DNA of 25,889 bases from JAQUYS01 sp964430665 (GCA_964430665.1 CAYSFC010000008.1:1-25889), one strand, 5' to 3'; positions 1 to 6,899 are shown, counted from the stretch's first letter. Notes: generated from the letters alone by a model not told the origin. Program-made: numbers and translations.

Positions 1-148
1 CATTATCATAATTATAGTTTGTATTACTAAATATATTAAAAAACCATTTTCCTGTCAAGTCACCTTCATCAACACTATTGACATTCATAAACAAAAGACC
101 TGAAAAAACAATTAATCCTAAAACTAAAATAGTTGTAGTTTGATTCAT
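1..148 (-). CDS. Partial gene, N-terminus of a membrane-anchored or secreted protein
   Basis: Reading leftwards from an ATG at 148-146, an open frame runs off the window edge after 49 codons without a stop. It begins MNQTTTILVLGLIVFSG and carries a single hydrophobic stretch at about residues 6-22, followed by a polar segment (VNSVDEGDLTGKW), so it is an uncleaved anchor or a signal peptide with an exported domain beyond the edge. A TATA-like element (minus strand ACTTTAAATA) lies 27 nt upstream, as for the other leaderless genes here. The family cannot be named from 49 residues. A gene is likely, its function unknown. Confidence 0.55.
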   Translation of the reverse strand, partial: MNQTTTILVLGLIVFSGLLFMNVNSVDEGDLTGKWFFNIFSNTNYNYDN

Positions 149-170
149 ACATCAAATTTAATTTAGATAT

Positions 171-180
171 TATTTAAAGT
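171..180 (-). promoter_or_regulatory. TATA box of the left-edge partial gene
   Basis: Minus-strand ACTTTAAATA centred about 27 nt before the ATG at 148, so the predicted transcript starts at or next to the start codon. The same A+T block could also serve the plus-strand RNA candidate that starts near 190-200. Confidence 0.4.
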
Positions 181-189
181 TTGTTTTTT

Positions 190-291
190 ATGGAAGAAAG
201 CGCCCCAGTTAAGGGGCAATTAGGTTTGTGTTGTGAGGCGAGAAAATGAACGATTTCCCCCGCATAATTTAACTTCTTAGAATTCCTTTTT
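190..291 (+). ncRNA. Candidate structured small RNA (GC-rich island)
   Basis: Between two minus-strand genes, positions 190-263 are about 50% G+C in a region otherwise near 25-30%. In AT-rich archaea that is the classic mark of a structured RNA gene. A perfect GCCCC/GGGGC stem (202-206 with 213-217, loop AGTTAA) is followed by a GAAA(A)T/ATTTC hairpin at about 242-257 enclosed by GCG and CGC. GGGG at 213-216 could alternatively pair with CCCC at 257-260. A T5 run at 287-291 could end a plus-strand transcript, and a TATA-like TTTAAA at 173-178 lies upstream. A minus-strand transcript is also possible (TATA-like element near 288-297). No C/D box pair, tRNA or SRP signature was found. The strand and exact ends are uncertain. 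Confidence 0.35.
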
Positions 292-318
292 AAATCTTAT
301 GAATGATAAATCTTCTTT

Positions 319-837
319 TCATCCATAAACATCTTCATCTTCAGCTTTATTTTTACCACTTATAGCCCAAATTATAAGCCCTATTAAAATTAATGGTAAT
401 AAGTACTTTAAGAAAGGATACAAGTTAAAAAAGTTGTAATTATAACATTGTCCTCCCGAAGATAAAAACGAAGAAACAACAAATGCAGCAATAATTAATG
501 CAGCCAAAGTTGAGAATTTTTCCAAGAATTTTAAACCTATACCTAAAAATCCCAAAACCATAATAAATGCAACAATTCCTGCTATCAATAAACCTATTTT
601 AGGTAAAGCTTCATTAATTATAACAACAACATCCCAACAAGGAGGATATTTATCAAGAACGTGAGGAACAACTACAGACATACCAATAACAAATGCAATT
701 ATCATATTTGGTTTCTTTTTATACATTTTAGTTTTACTTAAAACAGAATAAACTATTGTGAAAATCAACAAAAAAGGTAGAGCTACATCCATAACTCCGA
801 TTCTGTCTGCCATCCTTATTATTTCTTCCAATATCAT
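319..837 (-). CDS. Conserved-type archaeal integral membrane protein, four helices
   Basis: A 172-aa protein with hydrophobic segments at about residues 17-34, 44-60, 78-103 and 108-126, a CYNYNFFNLYP loop, and a last helix around 142-160 ending in an acidic tail (KAEDEDVYG). The N-terminus (EEIIRMADRIGVMDVALPFLL) is amphipathic and could lie on the membrane. It is the last gene of the glycosyltransferase operon: its ATG overlaps the stop of the GT2 gene by 4 bp (ATGA), so it is probably translationally coupled and acts with those enzymes at the membrane. I recognise the overall look from DPANN genomes, where it is annotated only as hypothetical. No catalytic motif is visible. Gene certain, function unknown. 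Confidence 0.85.
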   Translation of the reverse strand: MILEEIIRMADRIGVMDVALPFLLIFTIVYSVLSKTKMYKKKPNMIIAFVIGMSVVVPHVLDKYPPCWDVVVIINEALPKIGLLIAGIVAFIMVLGFLGIGLKFLEKFSTLAALIIAAFVVSSFLSSGGQCYNYNFFNLYPFLKYLLPLILIGLIIWAISGKNKAEDEDVYG

Positions 838-2225
838 ACTCTAACCTTTACCCATTCATGAATTTTATCTCTAGTCACGTATTTCGACAATAATTTTCTT
901 ATTTTGGAATTATTATCGTTATTTATAGTTATTTCATCACTATTTTTTATTAAATTCATTATTTTTTGAAATTCTCTTTTACTTAAATTCTTTAAAAATT
1001 TGTTGTCGAAATCCTTTAAAATAGTGTATTTAAAGGGCACATTGATTTTTTGAAGTATTGTTTCATGTTCGTCATGAAAATGTATCCCATCAACATATTC
1101 TATATTTTGAATATTATTTTTATGAGTTGATTTTAATAAATCATCCAAAGAATCATATTCAATCATTTTTCTTTTAAAAAATTTGTTTTTTTTCTGAGTT
1201 ATTATATCTGTATCCAAACGTCTAGCTTTATATTTTTTTGATTCAGGATCTTTAATAACAAAAACTATACGTTCACCATTTTTAAAACCTCTTTTACCAA
1301 TTTTGTGTAAATAGAAATGTAATTGTTCATCATTTAAATCATCTTTAGCAAAAACAAGTCTATTTTTAGTTTTTCCTTTAAGTTTATTGGAAATATATCC
1401 TTCAATATATTTGTGCCTTTTTTTCTTTAAAATTTCTTTCTTTTCAGTATCTTTAGTGTAAACATAATTAGCCAAAACCTTATTAATAAAACCAAATTCT
1501 TTTTTACCAGTATCTTTTGAATGTTTTGCAATTCTAGTCCATAAATCTTTATCTTCTGAATTAGATAAATGAGGATCATAAACATGTCCGTATTTAGCTT
1601 CTATTTCTTTATAGAGACTTCTGTGTGCTAAAGTGGTTCCTCCATGAACAACGTTTTTTCCTAAAAAATATTCTCCTTCTTTTTCTTCTAAAAGAATGTC
1701 TTCTGTTTTTTCTGCCAAATTAGAATGTTTAGCTATTCTCTCTCTATACATATTAAGTCCTTTTTTGAAATTTTTCCCATTATGTATTTTTCTACCTTTT
1801 GCATCCAACCAATAAGATTTTCCATGCACTATTCTTCTATTTGAATTTTTCTTGAAATAATCTATACTATCTTGTATTCTGTTGCTGAGTGGAGGATCAT
1901 CATCATCAGCTCTACAAATATATTCGCCTTTAGAATATTTTATCCCTAAATTTCTGGCAGTTGTTACTCCTTGATTTCGTTGAGTTAATATTTTTAATCG
2001 TCCTTCTTCAACCTCTTTTTTAAATTTGTTTTTTAGATGATCATAAGTTCCATCAGTACTTCCATCATCAACAACAATTAATTCGTATTTACTTTTATCA
2101 TAAGTTTGTTTATTTAAATAATTTTTAATAGTATTTTCTACAACATCTTTTTTATTATATGTAGGCATAACAATACTAACAGAATATTTATCTTTCATAT
2201 TCATATTATTTTTACTCTGATTCAT
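834..2225 (-). CDS. GT2 family glycosyltransferase with an extra C-terminal region
   Basis: The first ~260 of 463 residues form a GT-A (family 2) domain: SIVMPTYNK at 17-25, nucleotide-binding VVDDGSTDGT at 51-60, ARNLGI at 90-95, a metal-binding DDDD at 107-110, a GG acceptor-loop region near 195 and an ED.DLW motif at 224-229. Family 2 enzymes transfer a sugar from a nucleotide donor. No transmembrane helix is present, so it is cytosolic or peripheral. Residues ~285-463 are extra. The stretch VDGIHFHDEH (378-387) followed by PFKYTILKDFD looks faintly like the N-lobe of GT-B enzymes, which is only a suggestion. Start and stop overlap both neighbours by ATGA. Methionines at 8 and 10 are alternative starts. 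Likely role: surface glycan or N-glycan assembly. Confidence 0.9.
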   Translation of the reverse strand: MNQSKNNMNMKDKYSVSIVMPTYNKKDVVENTIKNYLNKQTYDKSKYELIVVDDGSTDGTYDHLKNKFKKEVEEGRLKILTQRNQGVTTARNLGIKYSKGEYICRADDDDPPLSNRIQDSIDYFKKNSNRRIVHGKSYWLDAKGRKIHNGKNFKKGLNMYRERIAKHSNLAEKTEDILLEEKEGEYFLGKNVVHGGTTLAHRSLYKEIEAKYGHVYDPHLSNSEDKDLWTRIAKHSKDTGKKEFGFINKVLANYVYTKDTEKKEILKKKRHKYIEGYISNKLKGKTKNRLVFAKDDLNDEQLHFYLHKIGKRGFKNGERIVFVIKDPESKKYKARRLDTDIITQKKNKFFKRKMIEYDSLDDLLKSTHKNNIQNIEYVDGIHFHDEHETILQKINVPFKYTILKDFDNKFLKNLSKREFQKIMNLIKNSDEITINNDNNSKIRKLLSKYVTRDKIHEWVKVRV

Positions 2226-2593
2226 TTTTTAATTCCTTTAAACATATCTTTTGTCAATCTATCTATTGATTCGTATGAAAAAATATTCTTAATTTCATCT
2301 TCTATTTTCTTGTTATTCATATTTTTATCATATTTCCAAGAATTATTTTCATAGATCAAAGATATTTGACTATCAAATGGAAATTCAGGTATGTCGAATA
2401 TAACTCCTACTTCCAAATCCACGTTCTCCAAACTCTTACTAATTTCTAAGATATATTTTTTATCTTTTTCAACCAATTTCAAACAGAACACTTTATTTTT
2501 TTTATTCCACAATCTATATCTTGTATTTTGACCCTGAAAAGAATATTTCTGACTCCAATTTTCATCAATTTTAGTATGTATTCCATCTTTCAT
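2222..2593 (-). CDS. Small soluble orphan protein in the glycosyltransferase operon
   Basis: A 123-aa protein with no signal peptide or membrane segment. The first ~90 residues alternate in a way typical of beta-strands (YRLWNKKNKVFCLKLVEKD, then ILEIS, VGVIFDIPEF, ISLIYENNSWKY), and the last ~30 are charged and helical. It sits between the GT4 and GT2 genes and overlaps both by 4 bp (ATGA), which argues for a stoichiometric partner or an accessory carbohydrate-binding or scaffold role. That role is inferred from position only. I do not recognise the family. Reality of the gene is supported by the two exact overlaps and the same strand and composition as its neighbours. Confidence 0.75.
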   Translation of the reverse strand: MKDGIHTKIDENWSQKYSFQGQNTRYRLWNKKNKVFCLKLVEKDKKYILEISKSLENVDLEVGVIFDIPEFPFDSQISLIYENNSWKYDKNMNNKKIEDEIKNIFSYESIDRLTKDMFKGIKK

Positions 2594-3771
2594 TTTTTAC
2601 CACCATAAATTTTTTTAATTTTTTTAATATAGTTTGCATGAGAATATTTTTTATTGGATTTTAATTTATCTATATTCAATATAGCTTTTTTAATACTGTT
2701 AATCTTATTAGGATCTACAAGGAGACCGTTTTTTTCATGATTTATGAAATCTTCGTTTCCTGCGCCTTTACTTCCAATAACTCCCTTTCCCATCATTAAT
2801 GCTTCTATTGCAGCTCTTCCAAAACCCTCATTATGAGTGGAAGATATTATTGCAACAGAGTTATCTATAATCGTCATAATTTCTTCTTTTCCAATTTCAG
2901 GAATTAAACAATAATTATCATTATTTTTTTCAATTTCTTTCATCAATTTTTCAAAATATTCTTTATTTCTAACATTTCCGACAAGTATTAATTTATGTTC
3001 TGGATTAGATTTTATTATTTGATTAAATGCAGAAACAATATTTAATTGATTTTTTTGTGGACAAATTCTTCCAACAACATAGAATAATTTATCTTTTTTA
3101 GATAGTTTAAATTTATTGTGTAATTTGTTTTTTGAAATTATTTTATTTAATTGCACTTTAGATTCTTTGGGAAGATTAGGAATAGGATTTACTACAATTA
3201 TGTTTTTCTTTCTATTTAGAAATGATTTTCTTCCATGATTGCTCACACAAATGATTTTATCACAATAATTTGGCATTGTATTATGAATCCAAAACTTTTT
3301 CCACAATATTGAAAGTTTTTGTTTGTGGTAATTTTGATTTATTAATCCAATGTGATGTGTTGCAAAAACTTTGGATTTCTTTGAATATTTCGCTGCGTGA
3401 AGAAATTGAGGAATTAAAGTTCCATGAATATGAACAATAAATGGTTTTATTTCATCATAAAATAATTCAAAAGCTTTTTGAAACTTAATTATGTTTTGTT
3501 TTAAATATAAATCTTTCAAATAATTATTATATTTTCGTTTATATGTTATTGGTAAAATATATGTTTTTGTTTCTGAATGATAATATAATTTGTCTTTTTT
3601 CTTCAAATTATTATTTTTAACATATTTAATTAAAGAACAATTTATATAAGTTATAACGTAATTTTGATATTGATCATAAGTGGACTTACACAAATCTTGT
3701 AAATGAAAATCATAACCATCTGCATCAATGAGAAACTTATGAGAAATTCTCAAAATACTTTTTTTAATCAT
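2590..3771 (-). CDS. GT4 family (GT-B fold) glycosyltransferase
   Basis: A 393-aa protein with the two-lobed GT-B layout. The N-lobe holds VHIHGTLIP (113-121) and an ATHH segment (137-140). The C-lobe begins with YVVGRICPQKN (231-241), the usual 'GR...KN' donor-site strand, and carries the family's E-x7-E signature in EGFGRAAIEA (E315, E323) followed by GAGNEDFI. These residues bind the nucleotide-sugar phosphate and ribose. Family members build lipopolysaccharide, glycolipid or glycoprotein glycans. It is the first gene of the four-gene operon, with its own TATA element at 3794-3803, 27 nt before the ATG, so the message is probably leaderless. Substrate unknown. Confidence 0.92.
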   Translation of the reverse strand: MIKKSILRISHKFLIDADGYDFHLQDLCKSTYDQYQNYVITYINCSLIKYVKNNNLKKKDKLYYHSETKTYILPITYKRKYNNYLKDLYLKQNIIKFQKAFELFYDEIKPFIVHIHGTLIPQFLHAAKYSKKSKVFATHHIGLINQNYHKQKLSILWKKFWIHNTMPNYCDKIICVSNHGRKSFLNRKKNIIVVNPIPNLPKESKVQLNKIISKNKLHNKFKLSKKDKLFYVVGRICPQKNQLNIVSAFNQIIKSNPEHKLILVGNVRNKEYFEKLMKEIEKNNDNYCLIPEIGKEEIMTIIDNSVAIISSTHNEGFGRAAIEALMMGKGVIGSKGAGNEDFINHEKNGLLVDPNKINSIKKAILNIDKLKSNKKYSHANYIKKIKKIYGGKK

Positions 3772-3793
3772 ATGAACATATTCTTGAACATTT

Positions 3794-3803
3794 ATTTAAT
3801 AAA
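3794..3803 (-). promoter_or_regulatory. TATA box of the glycosyltransferase operon
   Basis: Minus-strand TTTATTAAAT centred 27 nt upstream of the GT4 start codon at 3771. A second A+T block (3826-3836) lies further upstream inside the end of the neighbouring gene. Confidence 0.5.
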
Positions 3804-3826
3804 TCTTTCTCTAAAACAATATTTAT

Positions 3827-4258
3827 TTATAAATCAATATCAAAATCTTCAAGTTCTTCCTTATGTTTTCCAATATATATGAAAGCCATTCCTAAAAGAA
3901 GATAAATTATATCTAAAAATCCTAAAAGTATATTATCTCCACCACAAAAATCAGTACAAGGATAAAGATTAAATATTGTTTTAATAAAAAATAAATTAAA
4001 TGCGTTTAATGATATTGCAATTATGGAACCCATAACTAAACCATTACCAAAACCTGAAATCTTATATTTTGCTTCAGGTATTGTAAAAGGAATAAGTATC
4101 CAAGGTAAAAACAAAGAAACAGCCAAAAAAGGACCCAATATTATCCATTTAGTCCAAACTTCACTCTCAACACCATATTTGAATACAAAACCACCTATTA
4201 AAGAAATCCCTGCCAATATTGAAACAACTATCGAAGTAGTTTTTGATAAATTACCCAT
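3827..4258 (-). CDS. Small integral membrane protein, four helices
   Basis: A 143-aa protein with hydrophobic segments near residues 8-25, 36-58, 69-90 and 107-130, a short lumenal or external loop with two cysteines (YPCTDFCGGDN), and an acidic C-terminus (EELEDFDIDL). The frame is open for two more codons upstream, but that only gives a TTG. The ATG at 4258 is preferred because a TATA box (4281-4288) sits 27 nt before it. The two loop cysteines could form a disulfide outside the cell. No family recognised. It is transcribed divergently from the membrane protein at 4338. Confidence 0.75.
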   Translation of the reverse strand: MGNLSKTTSIVVSILAGISLIGGFVFKYGVESEVWTKWIILGPFLAVSLFLPWILIPFTIPEAKYKISGFGNGLVMGSIIAISLNAFNLFFIKTIFNLYPCTDFCGGDNILLGFLDIIYLLLGMAFIYIGKHKEELEDFDIDL

Positions 4259-4280
4259 ACACAAACTTACAAAACAGTTA

Positions 4281-4288
4281 TTTATAAA
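4281..4288 (-). promoter_or_regulatory. TATA box for the membrane protein gene at 4258
   Basis: TTTATAAA (palindromic core) 27 nt upstream of the ATG at 4258. Confidence 0.55.
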
Positions 4289-4305
4289 TTTATTCTTCTA
4301 AGAAA

Positions 4306-4315
4306 TATTTAAATA
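4306..4315 (+). promoter_or_regulatory. TATA box for the membrane protein gene at 4338
   Basis: TATTTAAATA centred 27 nt upstream of the ATG at 4338. It forms a divergent promoter pair with the element at 4281-4288, only ~18 bp apart. Confidence 0.55.
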
Positions 4316-4337
4316 CTGATTAAATTCCAAAAAAGAA

Positions 4338-4952
4338 ATGAATTTAAAGAAAATTTATAAAAAATTTGCTTTTCTTGACAAGTTTTTTCTTTTAATGGTA
4401 TTTTTACTATTTAGTTTACTTAGACCTGATTACATCTTAATCTTCGTATTTGTATTTTTATTTCCGTATTTATTTATGAGTAAACGTAAAAATGCCTTAA
4501 ATCATTTATATTTATCCTCTTTAATTTCTTTGATGTGGGTAATTATAGCGAGAAACGAATATGGTTATAATACAAAAATGCTCAACATTTTTGGTTTAAA
4601 CACATTCCCTTTGTTTGGCTGGGCAACAGGTCTATTTGGATTATACCTTATTTATTCATATTATGAGGAAAAATTAAAATTAGAAAAAAATTGGCAAAAA
4701 TTTCTATTATTTTTAGGAATGTATTGGCCACTTTTAATTATAGCTGAAACTTTGGGTTATCATGTTTTCAACATACACAACGTTGCTACAAGAGTTTACC
4801 CAGGACTTCCAATATGTGATTGTTTACATGCACCAACTTGGATGAAAATTTCTTATCTTTCATTAGGTCCAATATATTTTGGATTATGTGAATTACTTGG
4901 TTTAGAAAACCCTCATAAAAAGAAAAAAACAAAAAACAAATCAAAAAATTAA
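4338..4952 (+). CDS. Polytopic membrane protein with a conserved-looking Cys/His region
   Basis: A 204-aa protein with roughly six hydrophobic segments: about 13-27, 31-47, 57-71, 88-107, 121-140 and 170-188. The ends are strongly basic (MNLKKIYKK, and a lysine-rich tail KKKKTKNKSKN that should face the cytoplasm). Between helices lie distinctive motifs that look functional: RNEYGYNT, ETLGYHVFNIHN and YPGLPICDCLHAPTW, combining histidines, two cysteines and acidic residues near the membrane. This layout is compatible with a small membrane enzyme, but I cannot assign a family. A resemblance to carotenoid-cyclase-type proteins was considered and is too weak to claim. Leaderless start with a TATA box 27 nt upstream. 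Confidence 0.8.
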   Translation: MNLKKIYKKFAFLDKFFLLMVFLLFSLLRPDYILIFVFVFLFPYLFMSKRKNALNHLYLSSLISLMWVIIARNEYGYNTKMLNIFGLNTFPLFGWATGLFGLYLIYSYYEEKLKLEKNWQKFLLFLGMYWPLLIIAETLGYHVFNIHNVATRVYPGLPICDCLHAPTWMKISYLSLGPIYFGLCELLGLENPHKKKKTKNKSKN

Positions 4953-4961
4953 TTACATACC

Positions 4962-4969
4962 TTTATAAA
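4962..4969 (+). promoter_or_regulatory. TATA box of the DEAD-box helicase transcript
   Basis: TTTATAAA just after the preceding gene's stop. It places the transcription start near 4992, unusually far (about 110 nt) from the helicase coding start. Confidence 0.5.
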
Positions 4970-4991
4970 CCCTAAATAAATCCTTCTAAAT

Positions 4992-5103
4992 ACAGAAATA
5001 TGGGTGAGAGAGCACCAGTAACGATTACTTTTCGCTTTTTCTATAAAACATATTAATAAAACAGATGAAAATATCATCTAAATAACAATAGAGGTAAATG
5101 AAA
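4992..5103 (+). promoter_or_regulatory. Structured 5' leader of the DEAD-box helicase gene
   Basis: Nearly all other first genes here are leaderless, but this one has about 110 nt between the predicted start and the coding region. The leader can fold into a long hairpin: GAGAGAGC (5006-5013) with GCTTTTTC (5034-5041, three G-U pairs), enclosing a perfect GTAA-CGA-TTAC mini-hairpin (5018-5028). A second perfect stem, AGATGA (5063-5068) with TCATCT (5074-5079), follows. A GAGGT ribosome binding site at 5091-5095 comes next. A long structured leader ahead of an RNA helicase suggests autoregulation or temperature-dependent translation, as for bacterial cold-shock helicases. That function is an inference. 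Confidence 0.45.
5000..5056 (+). CDS. Possible 18-codon upstream ORF in the helicase leader
   Basis: ATG at 5000 opens a short frame reading MGERAPVTITFRFFYKTY before a TAA. Its first seven codons resemble those of the short frame at 190 (MEESAPV), with three third-position differences being synonymous. It overlaps the leader hairpin, so the signal could equally be an RNA structure. Weak call. Confidence 0.2.
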   Translation: MGERAPVTITFRFFYKTY

Positions 5104-6411
5104 ATGACTACATTTGAGAGTCTAAATTTAGACGAACACTTATTAAAAGCAACAAAAAAATTAGGGTTTAAGAATCCTACAAAGATACAGGAAGATTCAA
5201 TTCCTTTAATATTAAACAACAGAGATGTGATTGGAGAATCTGCAACAGGTAGTGGAAAAACTTTAGCATTTTCAGCAGGAATTGCTAACAAATGCGTGCC
5301 AAAAAAAGGAGTACAAGCAGTAGTATTAGTTCCAACTAGAGAACTTGCAGAACAAGTAAAAGATGAAATAATTACACTTACAAATAGAAAATTAAGTATT
5401 CTTGCAATATATGGAGGAGTTTCAATAAATCCTCAAATAAATCAACTACCAAAAGCAGAAGTTGTAATAGCTACGCCTGGTAGAATGCTAGATCATATAG
5501 AAAGAAGAACAATAAATCTAACCAAAGTTAAAATTTTAATTTTAGATGAAGCAGACAGAATGGTAGAAATGGGTTTTATTGATGATGTTGAGAAAATAAT
5601 AAAACAATGTCCGAAAGAAAGACAAACTCTTTTATTCTCTGCAACAATGTATGGTCCTGCTAAAGCAATAGCTAAAAAACACATGCAAAATCCAGAAACA
5701 GTTACAGCAACCAAGATGGTAGATCCAACAAAACTAAAACAAACATATTATGATGTACCTGGAAAATTAAAAATAGAATTATTATTACATTTATTAAAAC
5801 AAGAAGGCTCATATTTAGTTATGGTTTTTTGTAATACTAGAAATGCTGCAGATTTAGTTGTTGAAACACTCAAAGCAAATAAAATAAAAGCCGCAGCAAT
5901 TCACGGCGGTTTAAATCAATCTAAAAGATTAAATACAATCGATATGTTTCACAAAGATAAATTTCATGTTTTAGTTTGTACTGATGTTGCAGCAAGAGGA
6001 TTACATATAGAAGGTGTTACACACATATACAACTACGACATTCCAAATGAACCAAGTGATTATGTTCACCGAATTGGAAGAACTGCAAGGGCGGGAAAAG
6101 AAGGTTTAGTAATTAATTTAATTTCTCAAAGAGATTATGATAATTTCTCAAAAGTTATTAACACCCATAGAGATTATAATATTGAAAAAATCGAAAGACC
6201 TTTTTTAGAAGCAAATCCTAAAAATACTTTGTTGATGAGTAGAAGTAGATCTTCTTCATCTTCCAGAGGCGGACCAAGAGGTTCATCTAGAGGTAGACCA
6301 AGAGGAAATAATTCTTCAAGAGAACATCCTAGATCTTCTTCATCTTCCAGAGGCGGACCACGAAGAAACAGTTCCCCAAGAAGTAATAGACCAAGAACTC
6401 CAAGAAATTAG
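5104..6411 (+). CDS. DEAD-box ATP-dependent RNA helicase with Ser/Arg/Gly-rich tail
   Basis: This cytosolic enzyme unwinds RNA duplexes with ATP. All family motifs are visible in order: Q motif (FKNPTKIQ), I ATGSGKT, Ia PTRELAEQ, Ib TPGR, II DEAD, III SAT, IV MVFCNTR, V ARGLHIEG, VI HRIGRTARAG. The two RecA lobes end near residue 370. The last ~55 residues are a low-complexity Arg/Ser/Gly/Pro tail with two identical RSSSSSRGGPR blocks, a basic RNA-binding tail. Start: ATGs occur at 5098 and 5104. The GAGGT at 5091-5095 is too close to the first (2 nt) and well placed for the second (8 nt), so 5104 (MTTFESLNL) is chosen. Its stop overlaps the convergent GNAT gene by 4 bp. Likely role: rRNA maturation or mRNA remodelling. 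Confidence 0.96.
   Translation: MTTFESLNLDEHLLKATKKLGFKNPTKIQEDSIPLILNNRDVIGESATGSGKTLAFSAGIANKCVPKKGVQAVVLVPTRELAEQVKDEIITLTNRKLSILAIYGGVSINPQINQLPKAEVVIATPGRMLDHIERRTINLTKVKILILDEADRMVEMGFIDDVEKIIKQCPKERQTLLFSATMYGPAKAIAKKHMQNPETVTATKMVDPTKLKQTYYDVPGKLKIELLLHLLKQEGSYLVMVFCNTRNAADLVVETLKANKIKAAAIHGGLNQSKRLNTIDMFHKDKFHVLVCTDVAARGLHIEGVTHIYNYDIPNEPSDYVHRIGRTARAGKEGLVINLISQRDYDNFSKVINTHRDYNIEKIERPFLEANPKNTLLMSRSRSSSSSRGGPRGSSRGRPRGNNSSREHPRSSSSSRGGPRRNSSPRSNRPRTPRN
6246..6276 (+). repeat. Direct repeat copy 1 in the helicase tail
   Basis: A 31-bp block encoding the RSSSSSRGGP segment, identical at the nucleotide level to 6330-6360, 84 bp (28 codons, in frame) downstream. Confidence 0.85.
6330..6360 (+). 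repeat. Direct repeat copy 2 in the helicase tail
   Basis: The second identical 31-bp copy of the block at 6246-6276. Exact DNA identity despite free synonymous choice points to recent duplication or gene conversion, and to a site where tail length may vary by 28 residues. Confidence 0.85.
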
Positions 6412-6899
6412 TTTAAAAATTTGACTAAAGTTATTTTATCTTTGTTTTCAAAAAACTTTTCAAATCCGAATCGTTTATACAAGTTAATTGCAGGATTATT
6501 TTCTTGTACTGTAAGAGTTATAAACATTTGATTCTTTTTTTCAACAGATTCAATAAAACTATAAATCATTTTAGAACCAATTCCTTCACCAGCAGGATTT
6601 GATGCAATCCAATTAATATTACAACCCTTAATATCTCTATCTGGAAAATAAACATTTTCATCAGAAACTATAACTCCTTTAGGTTTTCCAGAAATAAAAT
6701 ATGCATAAACTAAATCTTCATCTGTTGAACAATTTCCTCGAAAATAATTCATAACGCTTGCGCATCCAAGATTTCTTTCAATGTTGTTGCTATATGCCCA
6801 CACATTATTTTTTCTTTTTTTAAAAGCAGAATCTAGAATAAATAGTATTTCGTTTTCATAAATTGAGTCATTAATTCCTAAAAGTCTAAGTTCTTCCAT
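6408..6899 (-). CDS. GNAT family N-acetyltransferase
   Basis: A 163-aa cytosolic enzyme expected to transfer an acetyl group from acetyl-CoA to an amine. The GNAT core is clear: strand beta4 INWIAS (95-100), then the pyrophosphate-binding loop NPAGEGIGSKMI (101-112, the Q/R-x-x-G-x-G signature with E105 in place of the first basic or polar residue), and the C-terminal NNPAINLYKRFGFEKF (134-149) typical of RimI-like members. The substrate (ribosomal protein, antibiotic, polyamine) cannot be told. A TATA element at 6921-6930 lies 26 nt upstream, so the message is leaderless. It is divergent from the amino-acid permease and convergent with the helicase, sharing the tetranucleotide TTAG as overlapping stops. 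Confidence 0.88.
   Translation of the reverse strand: MEELRLLGINDSIYENEILFILDSAFKKRKNNVWAYSNNIERNLGCASVMNYFRGNCSTDEDLVYAYFISGKPKGVIVSDENVYFPDRDIKGCNINWIASNPAGEGIGSKMIYSFIESVEKKNQMFITLTVQENNPAINLYKRFGFEKFFENKDKITLVKFLN

Noticed and set aside
190..266. Assignment of the GC island as an archaeal H/ACA guide RNA
   Set aside because: An ATA triplet follows the last stem, but no clear kink-turn, pseudouridylation pocket or convincing rRNA target could be worked out by eye.
4259..4264. TTG start two codons upstream of the membrane protein at 4258
   Set aside because: The ATG at 4258 sits at the standard distance from its TATA box, while the TTG does not improve anything.
4023..4301. Open frames opposite real genes on the other strand (for example here and at 5025-5291, 7899-8228, 18027-18446)
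   Set aside because: They run antisense through well-supported genes, have no promoter or ribosome site, and their sequences look like back-translations of hydrophobic or lysine-rich codons.
4338..4952. Lycopene-cyclase-like assignment for the six-helix membrane protein
   Set aside because: Only a vague resemblance in helix layout; no diagnostic motif could be matched.
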